NCBI GenBank assembly: GCA_963995505.1
Contig: OZ023185.1
Location: 13,713,691 to 13,777,690, forward strand
DNA: 64,000 bases
Source of the DNA: Hypericum androsaemum
Lineage: Eukaryota; Streptophyta; Magnoliopsida; Malpighiales; Hypericaceae
Reading direction: 5' to 3'
The position numbers and the translations under genes are program-made. The notes below the pieces were generated by a model. That model was not told where the DNA came from, ran no database searches, and saw nothing but the letters and a program-made list of their open reading frames with translations. Below are positions 53,598 to 64,000 of this stretch, one piece after another; position 1 is the stretch's first letter; the number at the start of each line of letters is the position of its first letter.

Positions 53598-54757
53598 TAG
53601 ACCTGACCACGGTTCGAATTTGGACGAATTCAAATTCATCAAAACATTAAACCGTATTCAATTCTTCACAAGGCGAATCGAATACGAATTATGAATTTTC
53701 GAATTAGAATCGAATTAGAATCGAATTATAATCGAATTCGAATTCGAATTAATTCCAACGATGTTGAACATCTTGTGGAAAACGTTTTGGTTTCATGTTG
53801 TTTAATTTGCAAAAAATTTTCCAATCTTTTAGCAATTTTGGGCGAACCCATAATAAATTAAGTGCTTGTTTAATTGGTCCTAATGTAGAGTCTAAAGCTT
53901 TAATTCCATCTTGGGTACAAAGATTAAATATATGACATGCACATCTAATATGAAAATTTTTTCTTCCGAATCGTGTACAAAAAATTTCTAAATCTTTAAC
54001 CATAACATTATTAGAACTTGCATTATCTAGAGAAACTGAAAATATTTTTGAACTAGATTATATTCTTGTAAAATAGTATGCAATATTTTATAACAATTAT
54101 TCCCACTATGACTATCATCAAAAACTCTATATGCAATTATTCTTTTTTGTATATTCCATTCATTATCAATCCAATGACATGTAACACCAAAATATGAATG
54201 TGTTTGCCAATGATCACTCCATATATCACAATAAGAGAAGTAGCTCAAATTAGTAAACTTGAGGGAGAATTTATATAGCTCAAATTTTCAATAAGAGAAG
54301 TAGAGAATTGAGATTGGAATGTGTAAAATTTGAAGAATAAGAGGTGGTATTTATAGAGTTGGGAAGAAATTCTGAATTAAAAAAAAATTAAAAAGTACCA
54401 ACAGTAAAAAAAACGGTAACCTAGGGATTAAAACGGTAACAAAAAAAATAGTAAAAGAAAATGGTAATTTGCCCCTGAAATTCAAATTACCCCCCTTTAA
54501 TTCCCGCCCCCCCCTTTTTGAATTCGAATTCGAATTCGATACGAATCGAATTCTCAAAACGAATTCGAATTGAATTCGCCGGTTTGACGAATTACAAAAA
54601 ACTTGAACCGTATTCAATTCTTATCATGACAAATTCGAATCAAATTTTTTTACGAATCGAATTATTATCGAATCGAATTATTATCGAATCGAATCGAATT
54701 TTTTACGAATCGAATCGAATCGAATCACGAATCGGATTCAATTCATGGCCAGGTCTA
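53598..54757 (-). mobile_element. hAT transposon copy C (deleted, 1160 bp)
   Basis: The ends are TAGACCTGACCACGG and the reverse complement of ..CATGGCCAGGTCTA. A perfect 8-bp duplication GGTAAAGC lies at 53590-53597 and 54758-54765. The left subterminal zone is joined directly to the middle of the transposase near 53752, so the whole C-terminal half is missing. The right part (54250-54757) matches the right part of copy A closely, including the run AGTAGAGAATTGAGATTGGA. Confidence 0.94.
53749..54248 (-). pseudogene. hAT transposase, central fragment (copy C)
   Basis: Two minus-strand pieces read DIWSDHWQTHSYFGVTCHWI (54248-54027) and FHIRCACHIFNLCTQDGIKA followed by DVQHRW (54003-53749). 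These are the start and middle of the hAT catalytic domain, which copies A and B lack in part. The frame changes near 54020. Start and end of the protein are absent. Confidence 0.85.
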
Positions 54758-55084
54758 GGTAAAGCCCTACAATCTTTAGTAGATTTTTTTTAACTTGTTA
54801 ATGTACCACAATTCGAGTAGCGATCTCTCCCTCCTCATCATTAAGAAGAAGAAGGAGACGAAGTAGCTACGAGTAATGGAGTCCCACCGGGGAATTGCTG
54901 TTCCCAATTGTCAAGCGCCCAATTGGAGATTAGGATTCAGATTGATAAAATTGGGGAATTGGGGAGAATTTAGGAAAGTGGGAAGAGAGAGAGAAAGAGG
55001 GAGAAAGAAGAGAAAGAAACATTAGTTTCTAATAGATTTGTGAAATCTCAACAATGCCTTAAGAGTTACTACTTAACTACTATA

Positions 55085-55200
55085 GTAAAACCTCTGTAAA
55101 TAACCTCTCTAAATTGATTAAGAATCTTGGTCCTGAGTCGGGACCAGTGTTAAAATTTAATAACCGCTCTACCCTAATAACTAATACTTTTTGAGAAAAT
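55085..55200. mobile_element. MITE fragment with central hairpin
   Basis: AAACCTCTGTAAATAACCTC is followed by a TTGGTCC/GGACCAG hairpin and TTAATAACCGCTCT. This is the layout of a widespread plant MITE. Similar phrases occur near 35808 and 57537-57600. The ends were not resolved. Confidence 0.5.
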
Positions 55201-56194
55201 GCTAGTGTAAAATCTCGGTCCCAATTTTCGCATAAAATATTATTTTTTAATAAATACATATATTTTTACATACTTTACAAATTTGAAAAATATTTTAAGA
55301 TGTTAGTTTGTGCTAGATTTACTTGTTTAGTAACTTTTATATCATCATTCGTCTTTTGAATTGTCTTCAAATGGTCCTTGTAATTGCTGTTTTGTTATAA
55401 AAAAATATTTTAATCGAGTTGTTGTGGATAAATTATTGTAGAACGTCGAAACGAACTTAGAAACGAGTCAGGATTGGTCGTCTCAAGAGCGATCGAACGA
55501 ATAGGGAAGAAAGAAGAAATAGCGGGAAAAGAAAAATAAGAAATAGACCAGAGTAGATAGGAGAGAAAAGAATTAGTCGACGAGCAAGAAATTTATCGAG
55601 AATTAAGGAGAAGGGTAAAAGAGAAACATAAAAGATAAAAGCCATAAAGCTTTGGGTTTGATATGTTGTTTTTGTGGGTGTCTCTCCATGGCTGCCCAAG
55701 CTCCCCTTATTTAGGGAAAGACTCCTAACCTAGCTCCGGCATAATACGGAAAAATTTGGCTAATATAGGAAAATCTAACATAGAAAAATTCAATATTGGA
55801 AAACCTAATACATGAAGATCTAATACAAGAAAACCAATATAGGAAAATCTAATACAACTCTGGCCTACTTCCTAAGTCGTACTTCATGTTCATTGCCTCC
55901 TCTTTTCCCCAATAAGCCGCGAAAATCGTGCTGGAGCCCAAACTATCAAAATTTATATCCCAATTATGAACCCTTTATGTGACCAATGAGAATCCATGTA
56001 GTAGTTCAACTGAGTTCTCAATTTTCATATCGTTTAAATGATACTAGGCATTGATTTATGATCAGTTATTTCTCTTTCTAATTTTGTCCTCTAATTAGCT
56101 ATTTGAGCTGGAGTGTACAAATTCACCACATTTTACTAGGAGGTTTTAATCAGTTCTATATCTTAATAATAAATTGTGTTTTGGACCACTGCAG
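55201..56194. other. Gene-free region, possible LTR piece
   Basis: No gene. An 80-codon minus-strand hydrophobic frame at 55457-55699 is not convincing. Repeated TAGGAAAA/CTAATA phrases occur at 55755-55855. The last part before 56195 looks like intron DNA of the dikinase fragment. Confidence 0.4.
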
Positions 56195-56513
56195 ATGCTG
56201 GGTAAGGCATTTGGAATTCCTGAAAATAGTGCAAGAACATACTCTGAAGCCAAGATTCGAGCTGGGTATACCGACTCTCTTTTATACGAAAAAACATCTT
56301 AAATGTTAATTTCATACTCATTCATGTATCGATTTATGATCGATTATTTCTCTTTCTAATTTTTTCCCCTCTTATTAAAAATATAACGTCGACAGTGTAA
56401 TTTTTCAGGTTTCGAAACTTTGTTCAATGCTTTTGCAATCAATCAGACTCAACCTTGGTTCCGAAGGTTGGGACATTCTTGTTCCAGGAAATGCGGTTGG
56501 AACACTAGTCCAG
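56195..56513 (+). pseudogene. PWD: Two-exon fragment of phosphoglucan, water dikinase
   Basis: Exons 56195-56265 and 56396-56513 have AG acceptors and GT donors, join in phase and read 63 codons without a stop. The segments [32 protein letters not shown] and [16 protein letters not shown] match the region before the phosphohistidine domain of PWD/GWD3, a plastid enzyme that phosphorylates starch for its breakdown. No other exon of this roughly 1200-residue protein is visible nearby. The introns are kept, so it is a genomic fragment that was duplicated or captured, and not a retrocopy. Confidence 0.78.
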
Positions 56514-58063
56514 GTACCCATTTAAATCTCATGATCAAGAAGATGGAGAAATCGTACTTCCATTGCACCAATATGTGGAATGTTCATATTACTTTTGGTT
56601 GGCGAGTCAGAATAGACTGTGTGCGAAGGGATTTGAGATTTTTTTTTTTCATTTTTTTTCAGAATCAGAATTTAACTCTAGTCCATTACTACCTGGGGCC
56701 ATTTATTTATTTGTGATATGAGAATTCTTCCTTTACTCTATATGAAAATTGTATCCGTATAAAAATCTCGGTATTATAGAATTTTGCATCACGTACACGT
56801 TTTCAGATTAACGTGAAATTTATGAGTGTAATTCCATAATTTATGTTCTTAAATCTAAATTATAACACTTAGATCAAGTAACTAATGATATTATTCTAAG
56901 AGGTGTGAAGTTTTTTTTTATAAGTACAAATAAGTAATAAAGTGCGAAATCGATGCATCAACCAAAACTAAAACCAAATCCATATTGACTGAGTAATAAA
57001 GTGCGAGACCGATGCATCTACCAGCGTATGTCCTTACACATCAACCAAAACCGATGTTAAGTGAGGTGCACCTTGCCATGAGTAGGCTTCGATTTAGCTA
57101 TCTTCGCCTTCTTCATTTCCTCCCTGCTAAAGAACCAAATCCATCATCATCATCCACAACTTTGAAGCCACCACTAATAAACTTGCAAAACAAGCGCAAA
57201 AATAGTATTATTAAACTCGTCATTACTTCAGCACCCAGTTCAAAGACACACTTTATCTAATAACGCACTTGGTTCCAATTCCAGCTTCGCGGGGGTCCCG
57301 TACCTTGTTTTAGTAGAGGAGACGCCGCAGACGGTCACCGGCGTGGGCCTGGAGGGGCAGCGGAGGCCAAGAAAGGGCTGCCTCCTCCCAGGAACAAACC
57401 CCACAAGTCATTGGCTTGCAGGGAGGAAGCAGAGGCGGGCTCCTCTGAGATTGGTGTCACATATTCAGGTTTATAGTGACAATAGGAAATAACTATGATG
57501 ACTAATCTGTAATAAATTATAGTATAAGTAAAATAAAATCTCTCCAAAGTGATATTGTTGAAATCTGAAAAAATTATCACTTTATAGAGATTATCATATA
57601 AGAGAAATTTACGTTATTTTTACTAAAAAATATTTTTTCTGTATTCAAATTATCAAAAAAATTATAATTATTTATTTTACCATATCCAAGTCTCCAAAAA
57701 ATATATTAATAACAATTACAATTATTATCTCATAAAAAGTTTCAATAGTTTTTGAATTTCTTATTCGGAGCTTGCACTATGAAAATTTAATAGATGCTAA
57801 TGAATTACTTGATTTTCCATCTGAGCAAGAGATCTGCAACCTAGGTGGATGATAATGATAGTCACGAGATACCTAAAATCTCTGCTTATAACGTTATTTA
57901 AACACTATACTCCTGTTGGAGCAGAAAATTAATTCGCGGATTCGTTCGACCCTGTCTCGATAAAATAGTTGTATCTTCCTACTGGAGTATTCGATTGAGG
58001 CAATTCTAAAAGCTACAGAAAGATAAGATATAGATTCACAACTTTGTAGTTTAAAAATTTTCT
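56514..58063. other. Gene-free region
   Basis: AT-rich DNA. 57290-57450 is a GC-rich island of unknown origin (a minus-strand frame with QANDLWGLFLGGGSPF). 57537-57610 is a MITE-like stretch with CTCTCCAAAGTGATA and ATCACTTTATAGAGA, which are inverted. No gene is recognised. Confidence 0.45.
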
Positions 58064-61000
58064 TTGCCTTTTCATGCATTTTCATGCCTTTTCTTGCCTT
58101 TTATGGTCTTTTCATGCCTTTTCTTGCCTTTCCATGCCTTTCCATGCCTTTTCATGCCTTTTCATGCCTATTCTTTCCTTTTCTTGCATTTTCATGCCTT
58201 TTCATGCCTTTTCTTGCCTTTTCATGCCTTTTCTTGCCTTTTTTTGCCTTTTCTTACATTTTCTTGCCTTTTCATGCCTTTTCATACTTTTTCATGCCTT
58301 TTCTTGCCTTTTCATGCCTTTTCATGCCTTTTCTTGCCTTTTCATGCCTTTTCTTGCCTTTTCTTGCCTTTTCTTGCCTTTTCATGCCTTTTCATGCCTT
58401 TTCTCGCCTTTTCATGCCTTTTCTTGCCTTTTCATGCCTTTCCTTGCTTTTTCTTGGCTTTTCATGCCTTTTCTTGCCTTTTCTTGCCATTTCTTGGCTT
58501 TTCATGCCTTTTGATGACTTTTCATGCCTTTTCTTACCTTTTCATGCATTTCACGCCTTTTCTTACCTTTTCATGCCTTTTCATGCCTTTTCATGCCTTT
58601 TCTTACCTTTTCTTGTCTTTTCATGCCTTTTCTTGCCTTTTCTTGCCTTTTCATACCTTTTCTTGCCTTTTCATGCCTTTTCTTGCCTTTTCTTGTCTTT
58701 TCATGCCTTTTCTTGCCTTTTCATGCCTTTTCTTACCTATTCTTGCCTTTTCTTGCCTTTTCATGCCTTTTCATGCCTTTTCTTGCCTTTTCATGCATTT
58801 TCTTGCCTTTTCATGCCTTTTCTTGACTTTTCATGCCTTTTCATGTCTTTTCTTACCTTTTCATGCCTTTTTTTGCCTTTTCTCGCCTTTTCATGCATTT
58901 TCTTGGCTTTTATTGCCTTTTCTTTCCTTTTCATGCCTTTTCTTGCATTTTCATTCATTTTCATGCCTTTTCATGCCTTTTCTTTACTTTTCATGCCTTT
59001 TCTTGCCTTTCCTTGCCTTTCCATGCCTTTTCTTGCCTTTTCATGCCTTTTCTTGCCTTTTCATGCCTTTTCTTGCCTTTTCATGCATTTTCATGCCTTT
59101 TCAAGCCTTTTCTTGCCTTTTCATGCCTTTTCATGCCTTTTCATGCATTTTCTTTACTTTTCATGCCTTTTCTTGCCTTTCCATGCCTTTTCTTGCCTTT
59201 TCATGCCTTTTCTTGCCTTTTCATAACTTTTCATGCCTTTTCTTGCCTTTTCATGCCTTTTCTTGCCTTTTCTTGCCTTTTCATGCCTTTTCATGCCTTT
59301 TCTTGCCTTTTCAAGCCTTTTCTTGCCTTTTCATGCCTTTTCTTGCCTTTTCTTGTATTTTCTTGCCTTTTCATGCCTTTTCTTGCCTTTTCTTGAGTTT
59401 TCATGCCTTTTCTTGCCTTTTCATGCATTTTCTTGCCTTTTCATGCCTTTTCTTGCCTTTTCTTTCCTTTTCATGCCTTTTCTTGCATTTTCATTCCTTT
59501 TCATGCCTTTTCAAGCATTTTCTTTACTTTTGATGGCTATTCTTGCCTTTTCTTGCCTTTCCATGCCTTTTCTTGCCTTTTCATGCCTTTTCTTGCCTTT
59601 TCTTGCCTTTTCATGCCTTTTCTTGCCTTTTCATACCTTTTCATGCCTTTTCAAGCCTTTTTTTGCCTTTTCATGCCTTTTCATGCCTTTTATGGTCTTT
59701 TCATGCCTTTTCTTGCCTTTCCATGCCTTTCCATGCCTTTTCTTGCCTTTTCATGCCTTTTCTTTCATTTTCATGCCTTTTCATGCGTTTTCATGCCTTT
59801 TCTTGCCTTTTCATGCCTTTTCTTGCCTTTTTTTTGCCTTTTCTTGCATTTTCTTGCCTTTTCATGCCTTTTCATGCCTTTTCTTGCCTTTTCATGCTTT
59901 TTTTGCCTTTTCTTGCCTTTTCTTACCTTTTCATGCCTTTTCATGCCTTTTCTCGCCTTTTCATGCCTTTTCTTGCCTTTTCATGCCTTTTCTTGCTTTT
60001 TCTTGCCTTTTCATGCCTTTTCTTGCCTTTTCTTCGCTTTTCATGCCTTTTGATGACTTTTCTTGCCTTTTCTTACCTTTTCATGCATTTTCACGCCTTT
60101 TCTTGCCTTTTCATGCCTTTTCATGCATTTTCATGCCTTTTCTTACCTTTTCTTGTCTTTTCATGCCTTTTCTTGCCTTTTCATGCCTTTTCTTGCCTTT
60201 TCATGCCTTTTCTTGCCTTTTCTTGTCTTTTCATGCCTTTTCTTGCCTTTTCATGCCTTTTCTTGCCTTTTCATGCCTTTTCTTGCCTATTCTTGCCTTT
60301 TCATGCCTTTTCATACCTTTTCTTTCCTTTTCTTGCCTTTTCTTGCCTTTTTATGCCTTTTCTTGCCTTTTCTTGCCTTTTCAAGCCTTTTCTTACCTTT
60401 TCATGCCTTTTCTTGCCTTTTCTTGCCTTTTCATGCCTTTCTTACCTTTTCATGCCTTTTCTTGCATTTTCATTCCTTTTCTTGCCTTTTCAAGCGTTTT
60501 CTTTACTTTTCATGCCTTTTCTTGCCTTTTCTTGCCTTTCCATGCCTTTTGTTGCCTTTTCATGCCGTTTCTTGCCTTTTCTTTCCTTTTCTTGCCTTTT
60601 CATGCCTTTTCTTGCCTTTTCATGCCTTTTCATGCCTCTTTAAGCCTTTTCTTGCCTTTTCATGCCTTTTCATGCCTTTTCATGACTTTTCTTTAGTTTT
60701 CATGCCTTTTCATGCCTTTTCTTGCCTTTCCATGCCTTTTCTTGCCTTTTCATGCCTTTTCATGCCTTTTCATGCCTTTTCTTGCCTTTTCAAGCCTTTT
60801 CTTGCCTTTTCATGCCTTTTCTTGCCTTTTCTTGCACTTTCTTGCCTTTTCATGCCTTTTCTTGCCTTTTCTTGAGTTTTCATGCCTTTTCTTGCCTTTT
60901 CATGCATTTTCTTGCCTTTTCATGCCTTTTCTTGCCTTTTCTTTCCTTTTCATGCCTTTTCATGCATTTTCATTCCTTTTCATTCCTTTTCATGCGTTTT

Positions 61001-64000
61001 CAAGCCTTTTCTTTACTTTTCATGCCTTTTCTTGCCTTTTCATGCCTTTCCTTGCTTTTTCTTGCCTTTTCATGCCTTTTCTTGCCTTTTCTTGCCATTT
61101 CTTGGCTTTTCATGCCTTTTGATGACTTTTCTTGCCTTTTCTTACCTTTTCATGCATTTTCACGCCTTTTCTTGCCTTTTCATGCCTTTTCATGCCTTTT
61201 CATGCCTTTTCTTACCTTTTCTTGTCTTTTCATGCCTTTTCTTGCCTTTTCATACTTTTTCTTGCCTTTTCATGCCTTTTCTTGCCTTTTCTTGTCTTTT
61301 CATGCCTTTTCTTGCCTTTTCATGCCTTTTCTTGCCTTTTCATGCCTTTTCTTGCCTATTCTTGCCTTTTCTTGCCTTTTCATGCCTTTTCATGCATTTT
61401 CTTGCCTTTTCTTACCTTTTCATGCCTTTTTTTGCCTTTTCTTGCCTTTTCATGCATTTTCTTGGCTTTTATTGCCTTTTCTTTCCTTTTCATGCCTTTT
61501 CTTGCATTTTCATTCATTTTCATGCCTTTTCATGCCTTTTCTTTACTTTTCATGCCTTTTCTTGGCTTTTCTTGCCTTTCCATGCCTTTTCTTGCCTTTT
61601 CATGCCTTTTCTTGCCTTTTTTGCCTTTTCATGCCTTTTCTTGCCTTTTCATGCCTTTTCATGCCTTTTCAAGCCTTTTCTTGCCTTTTCATGCCTTTTC
61701 ATGCCTTTTCTTTACTTTTCATGCCTTTTCTTGCCTTTCCATGCCTTTTCTTGCCTTTTCATAACTTTTCATGCCTTTTCTTGCCTTTTCATGCCTTTTC
61801 TTGCCTTTTCTTGCCTTTTCATGCCTTTTCATGCCTTTTCTTGCCTTTTCAAGCCTTTTCTTGCCTTTTCATGCCTTTTCTTGCCTTTTCTTGTATTTTC
61901 TTGCCTTTTCATCCCTTTTCTTGCCTTTTCTTGAGTTTTTATGACTTTTCTTGCCTTTTCATGCATTTTCTTGCCTTTTCATGCCTTTTTCTTGCCTTTT
62001 CTTGCCTTTTCATGCCTTTTCATGCCTTTTCTTGCCTTTTCATGCCTTTTCTTGCCTTTTCTTGCCTTTTCTTAATTTTCTTGCCTTTTCATCCCTTTTC
62101 TTGCCGTTTCTTGAGTTTTCATGCCTTTTCTTGCCTTTTCATGCATTTTCTTGCCTTTTCATGCCTTTTCTTGCCTTTTCTTTCCTTTTCATGCCTTTTC
62201 TTGCATTTTCATTCCTTTTCATGCCTTTTCAAGCCTTTTCTTTACTTTTGATGGCTTTTCTTGCCTTTTCTTGCCTTTTCATGCCTTTTCTTGCCTTTTC
62301 ATGCCTTTTCTTGCCTTTTCATGCCTTTTCTTGCCTTTTCATACCTTTTCATGCCTTTTCAAGCCTTTTCTTGCCTTTTCATGCCTTTTCTTGCCTTTTC
62401 ATGAATTTTCATGCCTTTTCTTGCCTTTTCATGCCTTTTCATGCCTTTTTTTGCCTTTTCATGCCTTTTCATGTCTTTTATGGTCTTTTCATGCCTTTTC
62501 TTACCTTTCCATGCCTTTCCATGCCTTTTCTTGCCTTTTCATGCCTTTTCTTTCATTTTCATGCCTTTTCATGCGTTTTCATGCCTTTTCTTGCCTTTTC
62601 ATGCCTTTTCATGCCTTTTCTTGCCTTTTTTTTGCCTTTTCTTGCATTTTCTTGCCTTTTCATGCCTTTTCATGCTTTTTCATGCCTTTTCTTGCCTTTT
62701 CATGCCTTTTCATGCCTTTTCTTGCCTTTTCATGCTTTTTTTTTGCCTTTTCTTGCCTTTTCTTATCTTTTCATGCCTTTTCATGCCTTTTCTCGCCTTT
62801 TCATGCCTTTTCTTGCCTTTTCATGCCTTTTCTTGCTTTTTCTTGGCTTTTCATGCCTTTTCTTGCCTTTTCTTGCCATTTCTTGGCTTTTCATGCCTTT
62901 TGATGACTTTTCTTGCCTTTTCTTACCTTTTCATGCATTTTCACGCCTTTTCTTGCCTTTTCATGCCTTTTCATGCCTTTTCTTACCTTTTCTTGTCTTT
63001 TCATGCCTTTTCTTGCCTTTTCTTGCCTTTTCATACTTTTTCTTGCCTTTTCATGCCTTTTCTTGCCTTTTCTTGTCTTTTCATGCCTTTTCTTGCCTTT
63101 TCATGCCTTTTCTTACCTTTTCATGCCTTTTCTTGCCTATTCTTGCCTTTTCTTGCCTTTTCATGCCTTTTCATGCCTTTTCTTGCCTTTTCATGCATTT
63201 TCTTGCCTTTTCTTACATTTTCATGCCTTTTTTTGCCTTTTCTTGCCTTTTCATGCATTTTCTTGGCTTTTATTGCCTTTTCTTTCCTTTTCATGCCTTT
63301 TCTTGCATTTTCATTCATTTTCATGCCTTTTCATGCCTTTTCTTTACTTTTCATGCCTTTTCTTGGCTTTTCTTGCCTTTCCATGCCTTTTCTTGCCTTT
63401 TCATGCCTTTTCTTGCCTTTTTTGCCTTTTCATGCCTTTTCTTGCCTTTTCATGCCTTTTCATGCCTTTTCAAGCCTTTTCTTGCCTTTTCATGCCTTTT
63501 CATGCCTTTTCTTTACTTTTCATGCCTTTTCTTGCCTTTCCATGCCTTTTCTTGCCTTTTCATAACTTTTCATGCCTTTTCTTGCCTTTTCATGCCTTTT
63601 CTTGCCTTTTCTTGCCTTTTCATGCCTTTTCATGCCTTTTCTTGCCTTTTCAAGCCTTTTCTTGCCTTTTCATGCCTTTTCTTGCCTTTTCTTGTATTTT
63701 CTTGCCTTTTCATCCCTTTTCTTGCCTTTTCTTGAGTTTTCATGCCTTTTCTTGCCTTTTCATGCATTTTCTTGCCTTTTCATGCCTTTTCTTGCCTTTT
63801 CTTTCCTTTTCATGCCTTTTCTTGCATTTTCATTCCTTTTCATGCCTTTTCAAGCCTTTTCTTTACTTTTGATGGCGTTTCTTGCCTTTTCTTGCCTTTT
63901 CATGCCTTTTCTTGCCTTTTCATGCCTTTTCTTGCCTTTTCTTGCCTTTTCTTGTATTTTCTTGCCTTTTCATCCCTTTTCTTGCCGTTTCTTGAGTTTT
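58064..64000 (+). repeat. Giant 10-bp minisatellite array
   Basis: About 5.9 kb to the window edge, probably longer, built of CTTTTCATGC and CTTTTCTTGC units in irregular order. Occasional variants are CCTTTCCATG, TCTTTACTTT, TTGATGACTT and TATGGTCTTT. The plus strand is pyrimidine-rich and the minus strand purine-rich. Single-base indels are rare. Higher-order copies exist: rare variants at 61470, 61761 and 61911 recur exactly 1801 bp later at 63271, 63562 and 63712. Because 10 is not a multiple of 3 and the unit has no stop, all plus frames are open for long stretches (up to 594 codons). This is a by-product of the repeat. Confidence 0.95.

Noticed and set aside
55457..55699. 80-codon hydrophobic minus-strand frame as a membrane protein
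   Set aside because: It is low-complexity and may lie in an LTR-like piece. There is no supporting context.
58064..63872. Large open frames (up to 594 codons) with FHAFSCLFLP-type repeats
   Set aside because: All three frames are open at once because the 10-bp unit lacks stops. There is no start context, splice pattern or codon bias.

Overview
This is nuclear DNA of a flowering plant, probably a dicot. It has spliced plant genes with AT-rich introns, a U5 snRNA gene with a plant USE/TATA promoter, and plant LTR and hAT elements. Genes are sparse. Most of the window is nested transposons, relics and satellite-like repeats.

Layout. 0-14 kb is a transposon nest: an hAT MITE (83-731), an hAT element (1047-4180) holding a second hAT (1663-3877), and an old gag-like relic split by a Ty3/gypsy element (6564-13604), which is itself split by another hAT (11425-13340). 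Nearly all of these insertions have target-site duplications readable in the sequence. 15347-15820 is a Mutator-type MITE loaded with a 23-bp tandem repeat. 16087-23378 is a minus-strand DUF309 gene whose first intron holds a 6-kb Ty1/copia element. 23753-26352 is an intact 8-exon minus-strand gene resembling NEPRO/RNase MRP protein 1. 28485-32759 and 38335-44464 are tandem kinesin-12 paralogs of 705 and 1205 aa. A dead WRN-like exonuclease gene (33550-35279) lies between them. 45858-45974 is a complete U5 snRNA gene. 46418-51686 is a young Ty3/gypsy element. 53598-54757 is a third copy of the 1663-type hAT family. 56195-56513 holds two exons of a phosphoglucan, water dikinase gene. From about 58064 to the window end is one large array of a 10-bp repeat.

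How genes work together. The two kinesin-12 genes both have G2/M (MSA-like) promoter motifs, four in the longer paralog, which fits a role in the phragmoplast during cytokinesis. U5 (spliceosome) and the NEPRO/RMP1-like gene (rRNA processing) are unrelated housekeeping functions. There is no operon logic. The three hAT copies of one family keep different pieces of transposase, so none can move by itself.

Limits: all family names come from reading translated motifs by eye. Exon borders were chosen from GT/AG signals and frame continuity, without transcript data.
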